64,000 nucleotides of DNA from Autumnicola tepida. GTDB taxonomy: Bacteria > Bacteroidota > Bacteroidia > Flavobacteriales > Flavobacteriaceae. The first letter of the stretch is position 1. Every line of letters begins with the position of its first letter. A program made the position numbers and the translations under genes. Under the pieces are notes generated by a model, which was not told where the DNA came from, ran no database searches, and saw nothing but the letters and a program-made list of their open reading frames with translations. The stretch lies in NCBI RefSeq assembly GCF_031846485.1, contig NZ_JAVRHQ010000006.1:117156-181155 (forward strand), written 5' to 3'. Below are positions 40,327 to 47,897 of this stretch, one piece after another.

Positions 40327-42543
40327 ATGATAGCAGACACAAAATATATTGGAAAATCTACGCGAAGGGTAGATGGTATAAAAAAAGTTACCGGGCAGGC
40401 ACCTTATATTGCCGAATTTAATCCGGCAGACCTGGTACATGGTTATATTATTAACAGTACAATTGCAAAAGGTAAAATAACCGCTATTCATAAGGAAAAG
40501 GCACTGCAGGTTCCCGGGGTAAGGGAAATATTTACTCATGAAAATGTGCCGGTGGAAGTTAAAATAGATTCCGATTATACAGATCCGCTTGCACCTCCGG
40601 GCAATCCGTTTCGTCCTTTATATGATGAGAATATCCTGTATAATGGCCAGCCTGTTGCCATGGTGGTGGCAGATACTTTTGAAACCGCTGCTTTTGCTGC
40701 AGGCCTGGTTCAGGTAGAATATGAAGAAGAGGAAGCTTATGAAGTCGATATTCGCAGGAATCTTGATAATGCCACCCATGAAGATGTGCCCGAACCGCCA
40801 GAGCCAAGAGGGAACGCCGCAGATGCTTTTAACTCTTCAGAAGTAAAGATTGACACAGAATATTACCAGCCGCGGGAATATCATAATCCTATGGAGCCTT
40901 TTGCTTCTGTGGCTTCGTGGAATGAAGAAGAGGGGAGTTTTAGTATTTATGATAAAATCCAGGGCGTGAGCAGCAGCCAGGGGTATATAGCCGGGATTTT
41001 TAACCTTGAAAAAGAAAAAGTAAGGGTAATTTCTCCCTTTATTGGAGGAGCTTTCGGCTCCGGTTTACGCCCGCAATACCAGCTGTTTTTTGCTGCTATG
41101 GCTTCAAAAGCGCTAAAGCTTCCGGTAAAAGTAGTAATGACCAGGACCCAAATGTTCAGTTTTGGGCACCGCCCCGCCTGTTTGCAACGCATGAAACTTT
41201 CCGCAGATAAAAGTGGAAAACTCACCTCCATCCGTCACCAGGCTTTCGCTGAAACATCCCGGTTTGAGAAATTTAATGAAACAGTAGTAGATTGGTCCGG
41301 GCTAATGTACCAGTGTGAAAATGTGGCACTGGATTATCAACTGGTGCCGGTAGACGTTTATACGCCGCTGGATATGCGCGCTCCGGGGGGAAGTACCGGT
41401 ATGTATGCGCTGGAATGTGCCATGGATGAACTGGCGATAGAAGCAGGGGTGGATCCGCTGGAATTAAGAATTATTAATTATGCTGAAAAAGACCAAAATG
41501 AAGATAAACCTTTTTCCAGTAAGGAATTAAAAGCCTGTTACCAAAGGGCTGCTGAAAAGTTTGGCTGGCAAAAGCGCAAATCGGAACCCCGAAGTATTAA
41601 ACAAGGGAATCAGCTTGTTGGATATGGAATGGCATCCGGGGTTTGGGAGGCTATGCAGCAAAAATCTTCAGCAAAAGCTATTCTTACTTCAGAAGGTAAA
41701 TTAACAGTGAGTTCCGGTACAGCAGATATTGGTACGGGTACCTATACCATTATGTCACAGATTGCTGCGGAAATACTTGGCCTTTCTATTGAAAATGTCG
41801 AATTTAAACTGGGAGATTCCACTTTGCCAGATGCACCAATAGAAGGTGGCTCATGGACCGCATCATCAGTAGGTTCTGCGGTAAAAATGGTGTGTTCCGC
41901 ATTGCAGGAAAGCATATTTGAGCTTGCCACCCAAACACATCCCGATGTGTTTGAAAATAAGCTTATTGAAGACGCCACATTTAGCAATGCCGGGCTAAGC
42001 GCAGGTAGCGGTGCAACAATTTCTTACGCTGAAATTATTAGTTCTGCTGAGAAAAAGTCTATTCAGGTTGAGGTGAATTCCGAACCCGAAGATAGCCGGA
42101 GCAATTATTCCTGCTACACCCATTCCTGCGTGATGGTTGAGGTGCATGTAGATGAAGATACGGGAATGATTAGTATTCCCAGAGTTGTAAACGCTATTGC
42201 CGGAGGAAAGATCCTGAATCCAAAAACTGCGGAGAGCCAGATTATTGGTGGTGTTACCTGGGGGATAGGAATGGCCCTGGAGGAAGAAGGAATGATGGAT
42301 AGCCGCAACGGCAGGATTATGAATGCCAACCTGGCCGAATACCATGTTGCCGTGCAGGCAGATGTTAAGGAAATTGATGTGATTTTTGTGGAAGAGCAGG
42401 ATGATATCGTGAACCCTTTAGGAGCTAAAGGCCTGGGTGAAATTGGAATTGTTGGAGTGGCTTCTGCTATTTCGAATGCCATATATAACGCCACCGGAAA
42501 GCGGGTAAGGGAATTGCCAATAACGCTGGACAAGGTGTTGTAA
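40327..42543 (+). CDS. Mo-hydroxylase molybdopterin-binding large subunit, complex 1
   Basis: 738 residues from ATG 40327, one nt after the FAD subunit. Xanthine-dehydrogenase/aldehyde-oxidase family: GKSTRRVDGIKKVTGQAPY start, GGAFGSGLRPQYQLF (Moco contact), PLDMRAPGGSTGMYALEC, SSGTADIGTGTYTIMSQIA, and the C-terminal GAKGLGEIGIVG with the catalytic Glu. Oxidises an aldehyde or aromatic heterocycle with water as oxygen donor; substrate unknown. Ends ITLDKVL, the same tail as the paralogue at 52154. Confidence 0.92.
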   Translation: MIADTKYIGKSTRRVDGIKKVTGQAPYIAEFNPADLVHGYIINSTIAKGKITAIHKEKALQVPGVREIFTHENVPVEVKIDSDYTDPLAPPGNPFRPLYDENILYNGQPVAMVVADTFETAAFAAGLVQVEYEEEEAYEVDIRRNLDNATHEDVPEPPEPRGNAADAFNSSEVKIDTEYYQPREYHNPMEPFASVASWNEEEGSFSIYDKIQGVSSSQGYIAGIFNLEKEKVRVISPFIGGAFGSGLRPQYQLFFAAMASKALKLPVKVVMTRTQMFSFGHRPACLQRMKLSADKSGKLTSIRHQAFAETSRFEKFNETVVDWSGLMYQCENVALDYQLVPVDVYTPLDMRAPGGSTGMYALECAMDELAIEAGVDPLELRIINYAEKDQNEDKPFSSKELKACYQRAAEKFGWQKRKSEPRSIKQGNQLVGYGMASGVWEAMQQKSSAKAILTSEGKLTVSSGTADIGTGTYTIMSQIAAEILGLSIENVEFKLGDSTLPDAPIEGGSWTASSVGSAVKMVCSALQESIFELATQTHPDVFENKLIEDATFSNAGLSAGSGATISYAEIISSAEKKSIQVEVNSEPEDSRSNYSCYTHSCVMVEVHVDEDTGMISIPRVVNAIAGGKILNPKTAESQIIGGVTWGIGMALEEEGMMDSRNGRIMNANLAEYHVAVQADVKEIDVIFVEEQDDIVNPLGAKGLGEIGIVGVASAISNAIYNATGKRVRELPITLDKVL

Positions 42544-42706
42544 CTTTAGGGCTAAGATATTTTGATTCCTGCAAGGTTTATAAAACCTTGTAGGTTTTGT
42601 TTTCTTAACTTCTGCGGTAAGGTTTAGCCGATTTTAAAAGGAATAAATTTTTCGTTCAAGTCTTCATTAAAGGTACTGCTATTCACGAGCTAATTTTTCA
42701 ATCCCT
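42531..42706 (+). repeat. Long direct repeat, copy 1 (starts inside the large-subunit gene)
   Basis: About 176 bp, around 95% identical to 42762-42939. It begins in the last codons of the large-subunit gene (CAAGGTGTTGTAA), contains a small hairpin (GCAAGGTTTATAAAACCTTGTAGG), and ends at TTTTTCAATCCCT. Non-coding beyond the stop. Confidence 0.85.
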
Positions 42707-42761
42707 GTGATGTAGCGAGTGAAGATTTCGGCTTGTTCAGGGACTTTTCTATAAAGCCGGG

Positions 42762-42939
42762 CAAGGTGCTGTAACTTTCGGGCTAAGATTTTTTTAGATT
42801 CCTGCAAGGTTTATAAAACCTTGTAGGTTTTGTTTTCTTAACTTCTGCGTTAAGGTTTAGCCGATTTTAAAAGGAATAAATTTTTCGTTCAAGTCTTGTT
42901 TAAAGGTACTGCTATTCACGAGCTAATTTTTCAATCCCT
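42762..42939 (+). repeat. Long direct repeat, copy 2 (carries a duplicated gene tail)
   Basis: Near-identical to copy 1 at an offset of about 231 bp and also begins with the tail codons and stop of the large-subunit gene (CAAGGTGCTGTAA) although no gene precedes it. A unique 55-bp stretch separates the copies, so the event was a segmental tandem duplication followed by loss. Confidence 0.85.
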
Positions 42940-42976
42940 TCTTGATGATTGTCAGTGTTTTATCATTTAATAAAGC

Positions 42977-43009
42977 AAACCTGCCAGGTTTCCAAAACCT
43001 GGCAGGTTT
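42977..43009. terminator. Perfect 15-bp hairpin AAACCTGCCAGGTTT / AAACCTGGCAGGTTT
   Basis: Stem 42977-42991 with 42995-43009 and a 3-nt loop, AT-rich flanks. Lies between convergent large-subunit and moeA genes and may stop both; it is a repeated flavobacterial intergenic hairpin type. Confidence 0.6.
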
Positions 43010-43068
43010 ATATATACTAAAATTTGGTATTTTAACCCCAGAACAATAAATCTGCAAAACCGCGAATT

Positions 43069-44253
43069 TTAAAATGCAATAAATTCTACAGCACTTCCTG
43101 ATAAAATGGCTGATTTTGGTGGAACAACAATAATTCCGTCTGCCCTGGTAAGGCTAATCATATCACCCGAACCGTTGCCGCCAATGAGGCTCGCTTTTAG
43201 AACTCCTTCTTCAGACGCAATAGAGACCAGTAAAAACCTGGTAAGGTCACCCTTGTTTTCAAACTCTTTTTGAAGTTGTACCTTTTGAGGGCGGGGTCTT
43301 ATATTGAGGCATTTTTTTAGCCACGGCTTAAAATAAATATGAAAATTTACAAAGGTGGATATAGGATTCCCGGGAAAAGAAAAAACATTTGTTCCCATTT
43401 TATTTTGAACCCCAAACCAGAGCGGTTTTCCCGGCTGCTGTGCAACCCGGTGGAATATTTTTTCCACTTCCAGTTCTTCCATAATTTCAGGCAGGTAATC
43501 AAATTTTCCTTTGGAAACGCCTCCGCTTAAAAGAAGGACATCATTTTCTTCCAGTGCGGCTTTTAATTTTTCTCTTATCTGCTTCTTTTCATCTTTCAGA
43601 TGAAGAAATTCCGGATAGATATTTTCTGCAGAAAGAGCTCCGTATAGGCTCATCCCGTTAGAATTCCTTATTTGGTGGGGCAAAGGTTGTTCCCCTATAT
43701 TAACCAATTCGTCCCCTGTGGAAATAAGGCATACTTTTGGTAATTTCTTTACAAGGACCTGAGCCTTTCCCACTGCGGCCATTACGCCCATTTCTTTACC
43801 TGAGATCCTGCGGTTTTTAGTGAGAATTATTTCGCCTTTAGAAATATCTCCTCCTTTTAAATGGATATTTTGTCCTTTTTCAGGAGGCACTTCAATATGC
43901 ATTTTACCATCTTTAACTTGTGTATGCTCATACATAATAATGGTATTGGTATTCTCAGGTAAAACCGCCCCCGTCATAATCTCGATACAATTTTTGTAAT
44001 TTTCCAGTTTTGCCCGTGGTGAACCAGCCGCCCCTATACTTTCTATTTCAAAGGTAGTGACTCCTTCATCCAGGGCTTTTGAATTTATCGCATATCCATC
44101 TTTGGTAACACGGTCAAAAGGCGGAAAATCGCGATCGGCTTCAATATCTTCAGCTAAAATTCTTCCGGTAGCTTCAAGAAGTGGGATTACTTCATTTCCA
44201 AAATCTTTTACGGTTTCCAATACTTTTTGAAAAGCTTCCTTTTGATTGATCAT
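43069..44253 (-). CDS. moeA: Molybdopterin molybdenumtransferase MoeA
   Basis: 394 residues with the MoeA domain order: domain I/II start (LLEATGRILAEDIEADRDFPPFDRVTKDGYAI), the GNxR-like region, ISTGDELVNIGEQPLPHQIRNSN, LLLSGGVSKGKFDYLPE (catalytic domain III) and PGNPIS, then the C-terminal domain IV. Inserts molybdate into adenylated molybdopterin. Last gene of the mod operon, 11 nt after modC. Confidence 0.94.
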   Translation of the reverse strand: MINQKEAFQKVLETVKDFGNEVIPLLEATGRILAEDIEADRDFPPFDRVTKDGYAINSKALDEGVTTFEIESIGAAGSPRAKLENYKNCIEIMTGAVLPENTNTIIMYEHTQVKDGKMHIEVPPEKGQNIHLKGGDISKGEIILTKNRRISGKEMGVMAAVGKAQVLVKKLPKVCLISTGDELVNIGEQPLPHQIRNSNGMSLYGALSAENIYPEFLHLKDEKKQIREKLKAALEENDVLLLSGGVSKGKFDYLPEIMEELEVEKIFHRVAQQPGKPLWFGVQNKMGTNVFSFPGNPISTFVNFHIYFKPWLKKCLNIRPRPQKVQLQKEFENKGDLTRFLLVSIASEEGVLKASLIGGNGSGDMISLTRADGIIVVPPKSAILSGSAVEFIAF

Positions 44254-44264
44254 AATAATTAAGT

Positions 44265-45146
44265 TTATTTAATTTTCTTCACCACCGGGTTAAATGCCTT
44301 GGAGGCAACTAAAACCTGGTCTCCGGCTTTGATGGTTTTTACTTCCTCTTCCATACAAATTACCTTTATCACATTTCTGCCAATCAGGATGCTTAAAATG
44401 GTAACCACACCTTCAGGTTTTATTTCCAGGACTTCGCCTGCAAACTGGAATTTTCCGCTGAGTTTGCTCTTTGTAAAAATAGTTACGGGTTTATCTTCTC
44501 TGGTAATTTGCCCATTTTCAAGGACAAGAACTTTATCGGCCAGTTTAATAATTTCTCCGGGATCATGGCTAATCAAAACTGTGGTCAGTGCAAATTTGCG
44601 GTGCAATTTTAAAATATAATCCTGTAATTTTCCGCGGATGCTGTGGTCTAAAGCTGAAAGTGGTTCATCTAAAAGAAGAATTTTAGGCTTTCTTACCAGT
44701 GCCCTTGCCAGCGCTACCCGTTGCTGTTGTCCGCCGGAGAGCGTGGCGGGTTTTCTATCTTTAAAACCGCTGAGCCCGGTAATGTAGATTAGTTCTTCCA
44801 GGTGAGATTTGTCTTTTTTACTGCCCGATGCAAATTCCAGGTTTTCTTCTACCGTCATATTAGGAAACAATGCGTAATCCTGAAACACCATTCCTATGTT
44901 GCGTTTCTGTGGCTCCAGTGAAATTTTTCGCTGTGTATCCAGCCAAACAGTTTCTTCTACTTTCATTCTTCCGTCTTCAGGGGCAAGTAATCCCGCCATC
45001 ATTCTTAATATGGTGGTTTTTCCCGCCCCGGATTCGCCATAAATAACTGTAAAAGACCTTTTTTTTAAGCTGAAATTCACGTCCAGCAGCATTTCCCCGG
45101 AAGCGGCTTTTAATGTCTTCTGAAATTCACACTCAATCATCTCCAA
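44265..45146 (-). CDS. modC: Molybdate ABC transporter ATP-binding protein
   Basis: 293 residues. Walker A YGESGAGKTT (residues about 35-44), Q-loop FQDYALFP, ABC signature LSGGQQQRVALARALV, Walker B ILLLDEPLSALD, and a C-terminal TOBE domain. Drives molybdate uptake with ATP. Start overlaps modB stop by 10 bp. Confidence 0.93.
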   Translation of the reverse strand: MEMIECEFQKTLKAASGEMLLDVNFSLKKRSFTVIYGESGAGKTTILRMMAGLLAPEDGRMKVEETVWLDTQRKISLEPQKRNIGMVFQDYALFPNMTVEENLEFASGSKKDKSHLEELIYITGLSGFKDRKPATLSGGQQQRVALARALVRKPKILLLDEPLSALDHSIRGKLQDYILKLHRKFALTTVLISHDPGEIIKLADKVLVLENGQITREDKPVTIFTKSKLSGKFQFAGEVLEIKPEGVVTILSILIGRNVIKVICMEEEVKTIKAGDQVLVASKAFNPVVKKIK

Positions 45147-45802
45147 AATCTTTTTCCGTTATTGATGATGTACACAAGCAGCAAAATTGCGAAACAAATA
45201 GCAAAAAGTACCAGGGAAAGCTTGTTGGCAGAAGCGTAATTTAAGGCTTCCACTTCGTCATAAATGGCGATTGAAGCCACGCGGGTTTCCCCGGGGATAT
45301 TCCCACCAATCATAAGAACAACACCAAACTCCCCGATGGTATGAGCAAAAGTGAGCACCATTCCCGTTAACAATGAAGTTTTTATATTAGGTAAAAGTAC
45401 TTTTAAAAAAGTAGTCAGTTTAGACTTTCCCAATGTGTAAGAAGCTTCTTTTAAATTCTCCGGAAGGTTTGAAAATCCAGATTGTATAGGCTGTATCATA
45501 AAAGGAAGGCTGTATATTACCGAGGCCAGTACCAGTCCGGTAAAAGAAAATACCAGCTGTATATCCAGCGTATCCTGCAACCACCGGCCAGTAGAACTGG
45601 AACTCCCAAAGGCCATAAGCAGGTAAAACCCCAGCACTGTGGGCGGTAAAATTAGCGGCATGCTAATTACGGCTTCAGCTATTGGTTTAAGTTTTGTTTT
45701 GGTATAGGCCAGCCAATAGCCAAGCGGCACTCCTGCTATAACAAGAAAAAAGGTGCTTAAAAGCGCAAGTTTTAGCGTGAGAAACAAGGGGCTCCATGCC
45801 AT
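45137..45802 (-). CDS. modB: Molybdate ABC transporter permease
   Basis: 221 residues with about five membrane segments and the permease EAA loop with GKSKLTTFLKVLLPNIK. LPLILPPTVLGFYLLMAFG is typical of ModB. One bp overlaps the start of the upstream Mop-like gene frame. Inner-membrane channel for molybdate. Confidence 0.93.
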   Translation of the reverse strand: MAWSPLFLTLKLALLSTFFLVIAGVPLGYWLAYTKTKLKPIAEAVISMPLILPPTVLGFYLLMAFGSSSSTGRWLQDTLDIQLVFSFTGLVLASVIYSLPFMIQPIQSGFSNLPENLKEASYTLGKSKLTTFLKVLLPNIKTSLLTGMVLTFAHTIGEFGVVLMIGGNIPGETRVASIAIYDEVEALNYASANKLSLVLFAICFAILLLVYIINNGKRFWR

Positions 45803-46200
45803 TATTCTGAAAGCATTATTTCGTTGGACTTCATCATTACCACCACTTCAGAATTGATTTTTAACTGTATTTCCTCCAGCTTTTTTCTGGAAATAACAGC
45901 AGAAATTTCGCTTCCAAGGCTTTTTATTCTTACTTCACTCAATAATTCTCCTTTTATTATTTCCAGCACCCTGCCCGGAAATTGATTTTCAATACTTATA
46001 TAAGGAAGTGTGTTTTTGGACAATATCACCTCCGTTTCTTTAAACAGCAGGCGCATTTTTTTTCCGGTTTTCAGGTAAGAAGCTGTTTCAGGTGTTTCCA
46101 CTACAATTACTTTTAGCTGAACCCCTGTTACTAAAATATCCAGTATAGATAAACTGCCGCTGCTCTCAATAGCCGATATTTCTCCTTTTAAAATGTTCAT
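45802..46200 (-). CDS. Double-TOBE (di-Mop) molybdate-binding protein
   Basis: 132 residues made of two TOBE/Mop-like repeats (about 1-65 and 66-132), each with the beta-strand pattern of molbindins (for example LKVIVVETPETASYL, then KLEEIQLKINSEVVVMMKSNE). Such proteins bind molybdate in the cytoplasm as a store or sensor. Here the gene is inserted between modA and modB, with 4-bp and 1-bp overlaps, so it is translated together with the transporter. Confidence 0.85.
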   Translation of the reverse strand: MNILKGEISAIESSGSLSILDILVTGVQLKVIVVETPETASYLKTGKKMRLLFKETEVILSKNTLPYISIENQFPGRVLEIIKGELLSEVRIKSLGSEISAVISRKKLEEIQLKINSEVVVMMKSNEIMLSE

Positions 46201-46979
46201 TGCACGGGTTGGTAGCCATAATCCTGAAGGATTTGTTGCGCTTCAGGCGAAAAAAGGAATTTATAAAATTCCGCAGCATTTTCAGCCTTTTTTTCATCTT
46301 TCTGCGCAATTAGTACCACTCCCTGTTCAATTGGAGGATAACTATTTGCATCCAGTTTAATCCACGCACCTTTTCCCTTCATTTTTGGAGACAAAACCAC
46401 AGATTGTGCGGTGAAACCTATTTCGGCAGATTCAGAAAATATAAACTGGTTCACTGAAGAAATGCTTTCGCCAAACACCAGTTTTGGTTTCAACTCTTCA
46501 TAAAGGCCTTTGTTTTTTAAAAAAGCGATCGCTGCCGTACCGTATGGCGCTGTTTTGGGATTTGCCACAACAATGTGTTTCAGCCTTTGGTCCCGCAATA
46601 TTTCTACTGAAGGTTTTAAGCTGTCTTTTAAAGTCCATAGAACAAGGCTGCCAAAAGCGTAAATTTCAGGTTTTTCCTTTGTGATTCCGGAATTATAAAG
46701 CTCATTAGGATATTTCATATTAGCGGCAACAAAAACATCATAAGGTGCGCCTGCCTTTATTTGCGCAGTGAGCTTGCCGGAAGAACTCACGATTATTTCA
46801 GAAGGAACACCCGTTTTTTCGGTAAATTCCTGTACCAGTTCGTTCATGGCAAACTGCATATTGGCCGCGGTGGCAATCCTCAATCCCACCAATTTTTTTT
46901 CTTTACAGGCAGAAATCGTAAAACCGATTAATAACAATAGTATAGCTCGTTTTATAAAGCAAAAGCCTGGTAAACTCAA
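46197..46979 (-). CDS. modA: Molybdate-binding protein ModA, lipoprotein form
   Basis: 260 residues. Signal ends in a lipobox (FTISACKE), so the binding protein is membrane-anchored, unlike the free periplasmic ModA of E. coli. LRIATAANMQFAMNELVQEF and IIVSSSGKLTAQIKAG are the oxyanion-binding motifs, with GAPYDVFVAANMKYPNEL and ANPKTAPYGTAAIAFL further on. Delivers molybdate to ModBC. First gene of the modA-mop-modB-modC-moeA operon. Confidence 0.93.
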   Translation of the reverse strand: MSLPGFCFIKRAILLLLIGFTISACKEKKLVGLRIATAANMQFAMNELVQEFTEKTGVPSEIIVSSSGKLTAQIKAGAPYDVFVAANMKYPNELYNSGITKEKPEIYAFGSLVLWTLKDSLKPSVEILRDQRLKHIVVANPKTAPYGTAAIAFLKNKGLYEELKPKLVFGESISSVNQFIFSESAEIGFTAQSVVLSPKMKGKGAWIKLDANSYPPIEQGVVLIAQKDEKKAENAAEFYKFLFSPEAQQILQDYGYQPVQ

Positions 46980-47423
46980 AGGAAAAGATTTTAATAGCTT
47001 CCGTATGCAAAGAACAGCAAGGGAAGGGATTAATAATTAAGGCTAAAATTAATGATAAATACTTCCAAATATACCTGCCTAATCATCAAATTATATTTTC
47101 GTTAAGAAATACCTTAAATTCAGTTGCATTGGATGTTAAAATAAATTTAAACCTTTAATGTGTTTCTTCTTCTTGTTCTTAATTAATGTAATTTCTGTGC
47201 AACTTGTTTTTTGAATTTTTCCCTGCATTTATTTTCGTACGGCCTGGTGAATATTAGAAAGATGCATAACCTGTTAAAGATGATGAATAATAATTCTGAA
47301 GCTAAATTGATTAGAGCCGTTTCCCGTTCAGGCGGAGTAGTTTAGGGAATTTTATGGCCTTGCCCATCACCCTGGATAAAGACATGGGATTAAGTACCGC
47401 CGAAGCAGAACAAATTTAAATTT
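46980..47423. other. Divergent intergenic region between modA and the IorAB-like genes
   Basis: 444 bp. AT-rich; contains the promoters of both divergent operons but no clean TAnnTTTG pair with consensus spacing. A molybdate-response palindrome is not evident. Its right end carries the short remnant described at 47354. Confidence 0.45.
47354..47419 (+). pseudogene. Possible remnant of a Mo-hydroxylase C-terminus
   Basis: Reads M-ALPITLDKDMG... and a stop after 21 codons. LPITLDK is the exact C-terminal motif of the large subunits at 40327 and 52154, so this may be the end of a deleted paralogue directly upstream of the IorAB-like genes. It is only seven matching residues, so chance is possible. 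Confidence 0.3.
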
Positions 47424-47888
47424 ATGAAAAGGAAAATCACATTAAAGGTAAATGGAAAGGAGCACGAGGTTAATGTAGACCCGGAGACTCCTTTACTTTA
47501 TGTATTAAGAAACAACCTTGGCTTAAAAGGTCCTAAATTTGGTTGTGGACTTTCGCAATGCGGGGCCTGTATGGTACTTTATGACGGAAAGGCGAACCCC
47601 TCCTGCCTGATGTCAGTAGAAAACGCGACCGATATGGAAATTACCACCCTGGAAGGCCTGGTTGATGAAGAAGGCAACCTGCACAAGGTACAGCAGGCAT
47701 TTGTAGAAGAACAGGCGGCACAATGTGGCTATTGCCTAAACGGGTTGGTAATGGCTTCGGTGGGGCTTCTTAAGAAAAATTCCAATCCTTCAGATGAAGA
47801 AATACAGGCGGCATTGTACAGGAATATTTGTCGCTGCGGGGTTCATCCCAGGGTAATAAAGGCGGTGAAAAAAGCTTCAACTTCATAA
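47424..47888 (+). CDS. IorA-like [2Fe-2S] subunit of a Mo-hydroxylase, complex 2
   Basis: 154 residues. Two 2Fe-2S domains: FGCGLSQCGACMVLYDG (residues about 40-56) and AAQCGYCLNGLVMASVGLL with YRNICRCGVHPRV. Length and the CGYCLNG version match isoquinoline 1-oxidoreductase alpha-type subunits, which pair directly with a large subunit and lack a FAD subunit. Electron acceptor is then probably a cytochrome or other carrier. Ten nt before the large subunit. Confidence 0.9.
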   Translation: MKRKITLKVNGKEHEVNVDPETPLLYVLRNNLGLKGPKFGCGLSQCGACMVLYDGKANPSCLMSVENATDMEITTLEGLVDEEGNLHKVQQAFVEEQAAQCGYCLNGLVMASVGLLKKNSNPSDEEIQAALYRNICRCGVHPRVIKAVKKASTS

Positions 47889-47897
47889 AAAGGAACT

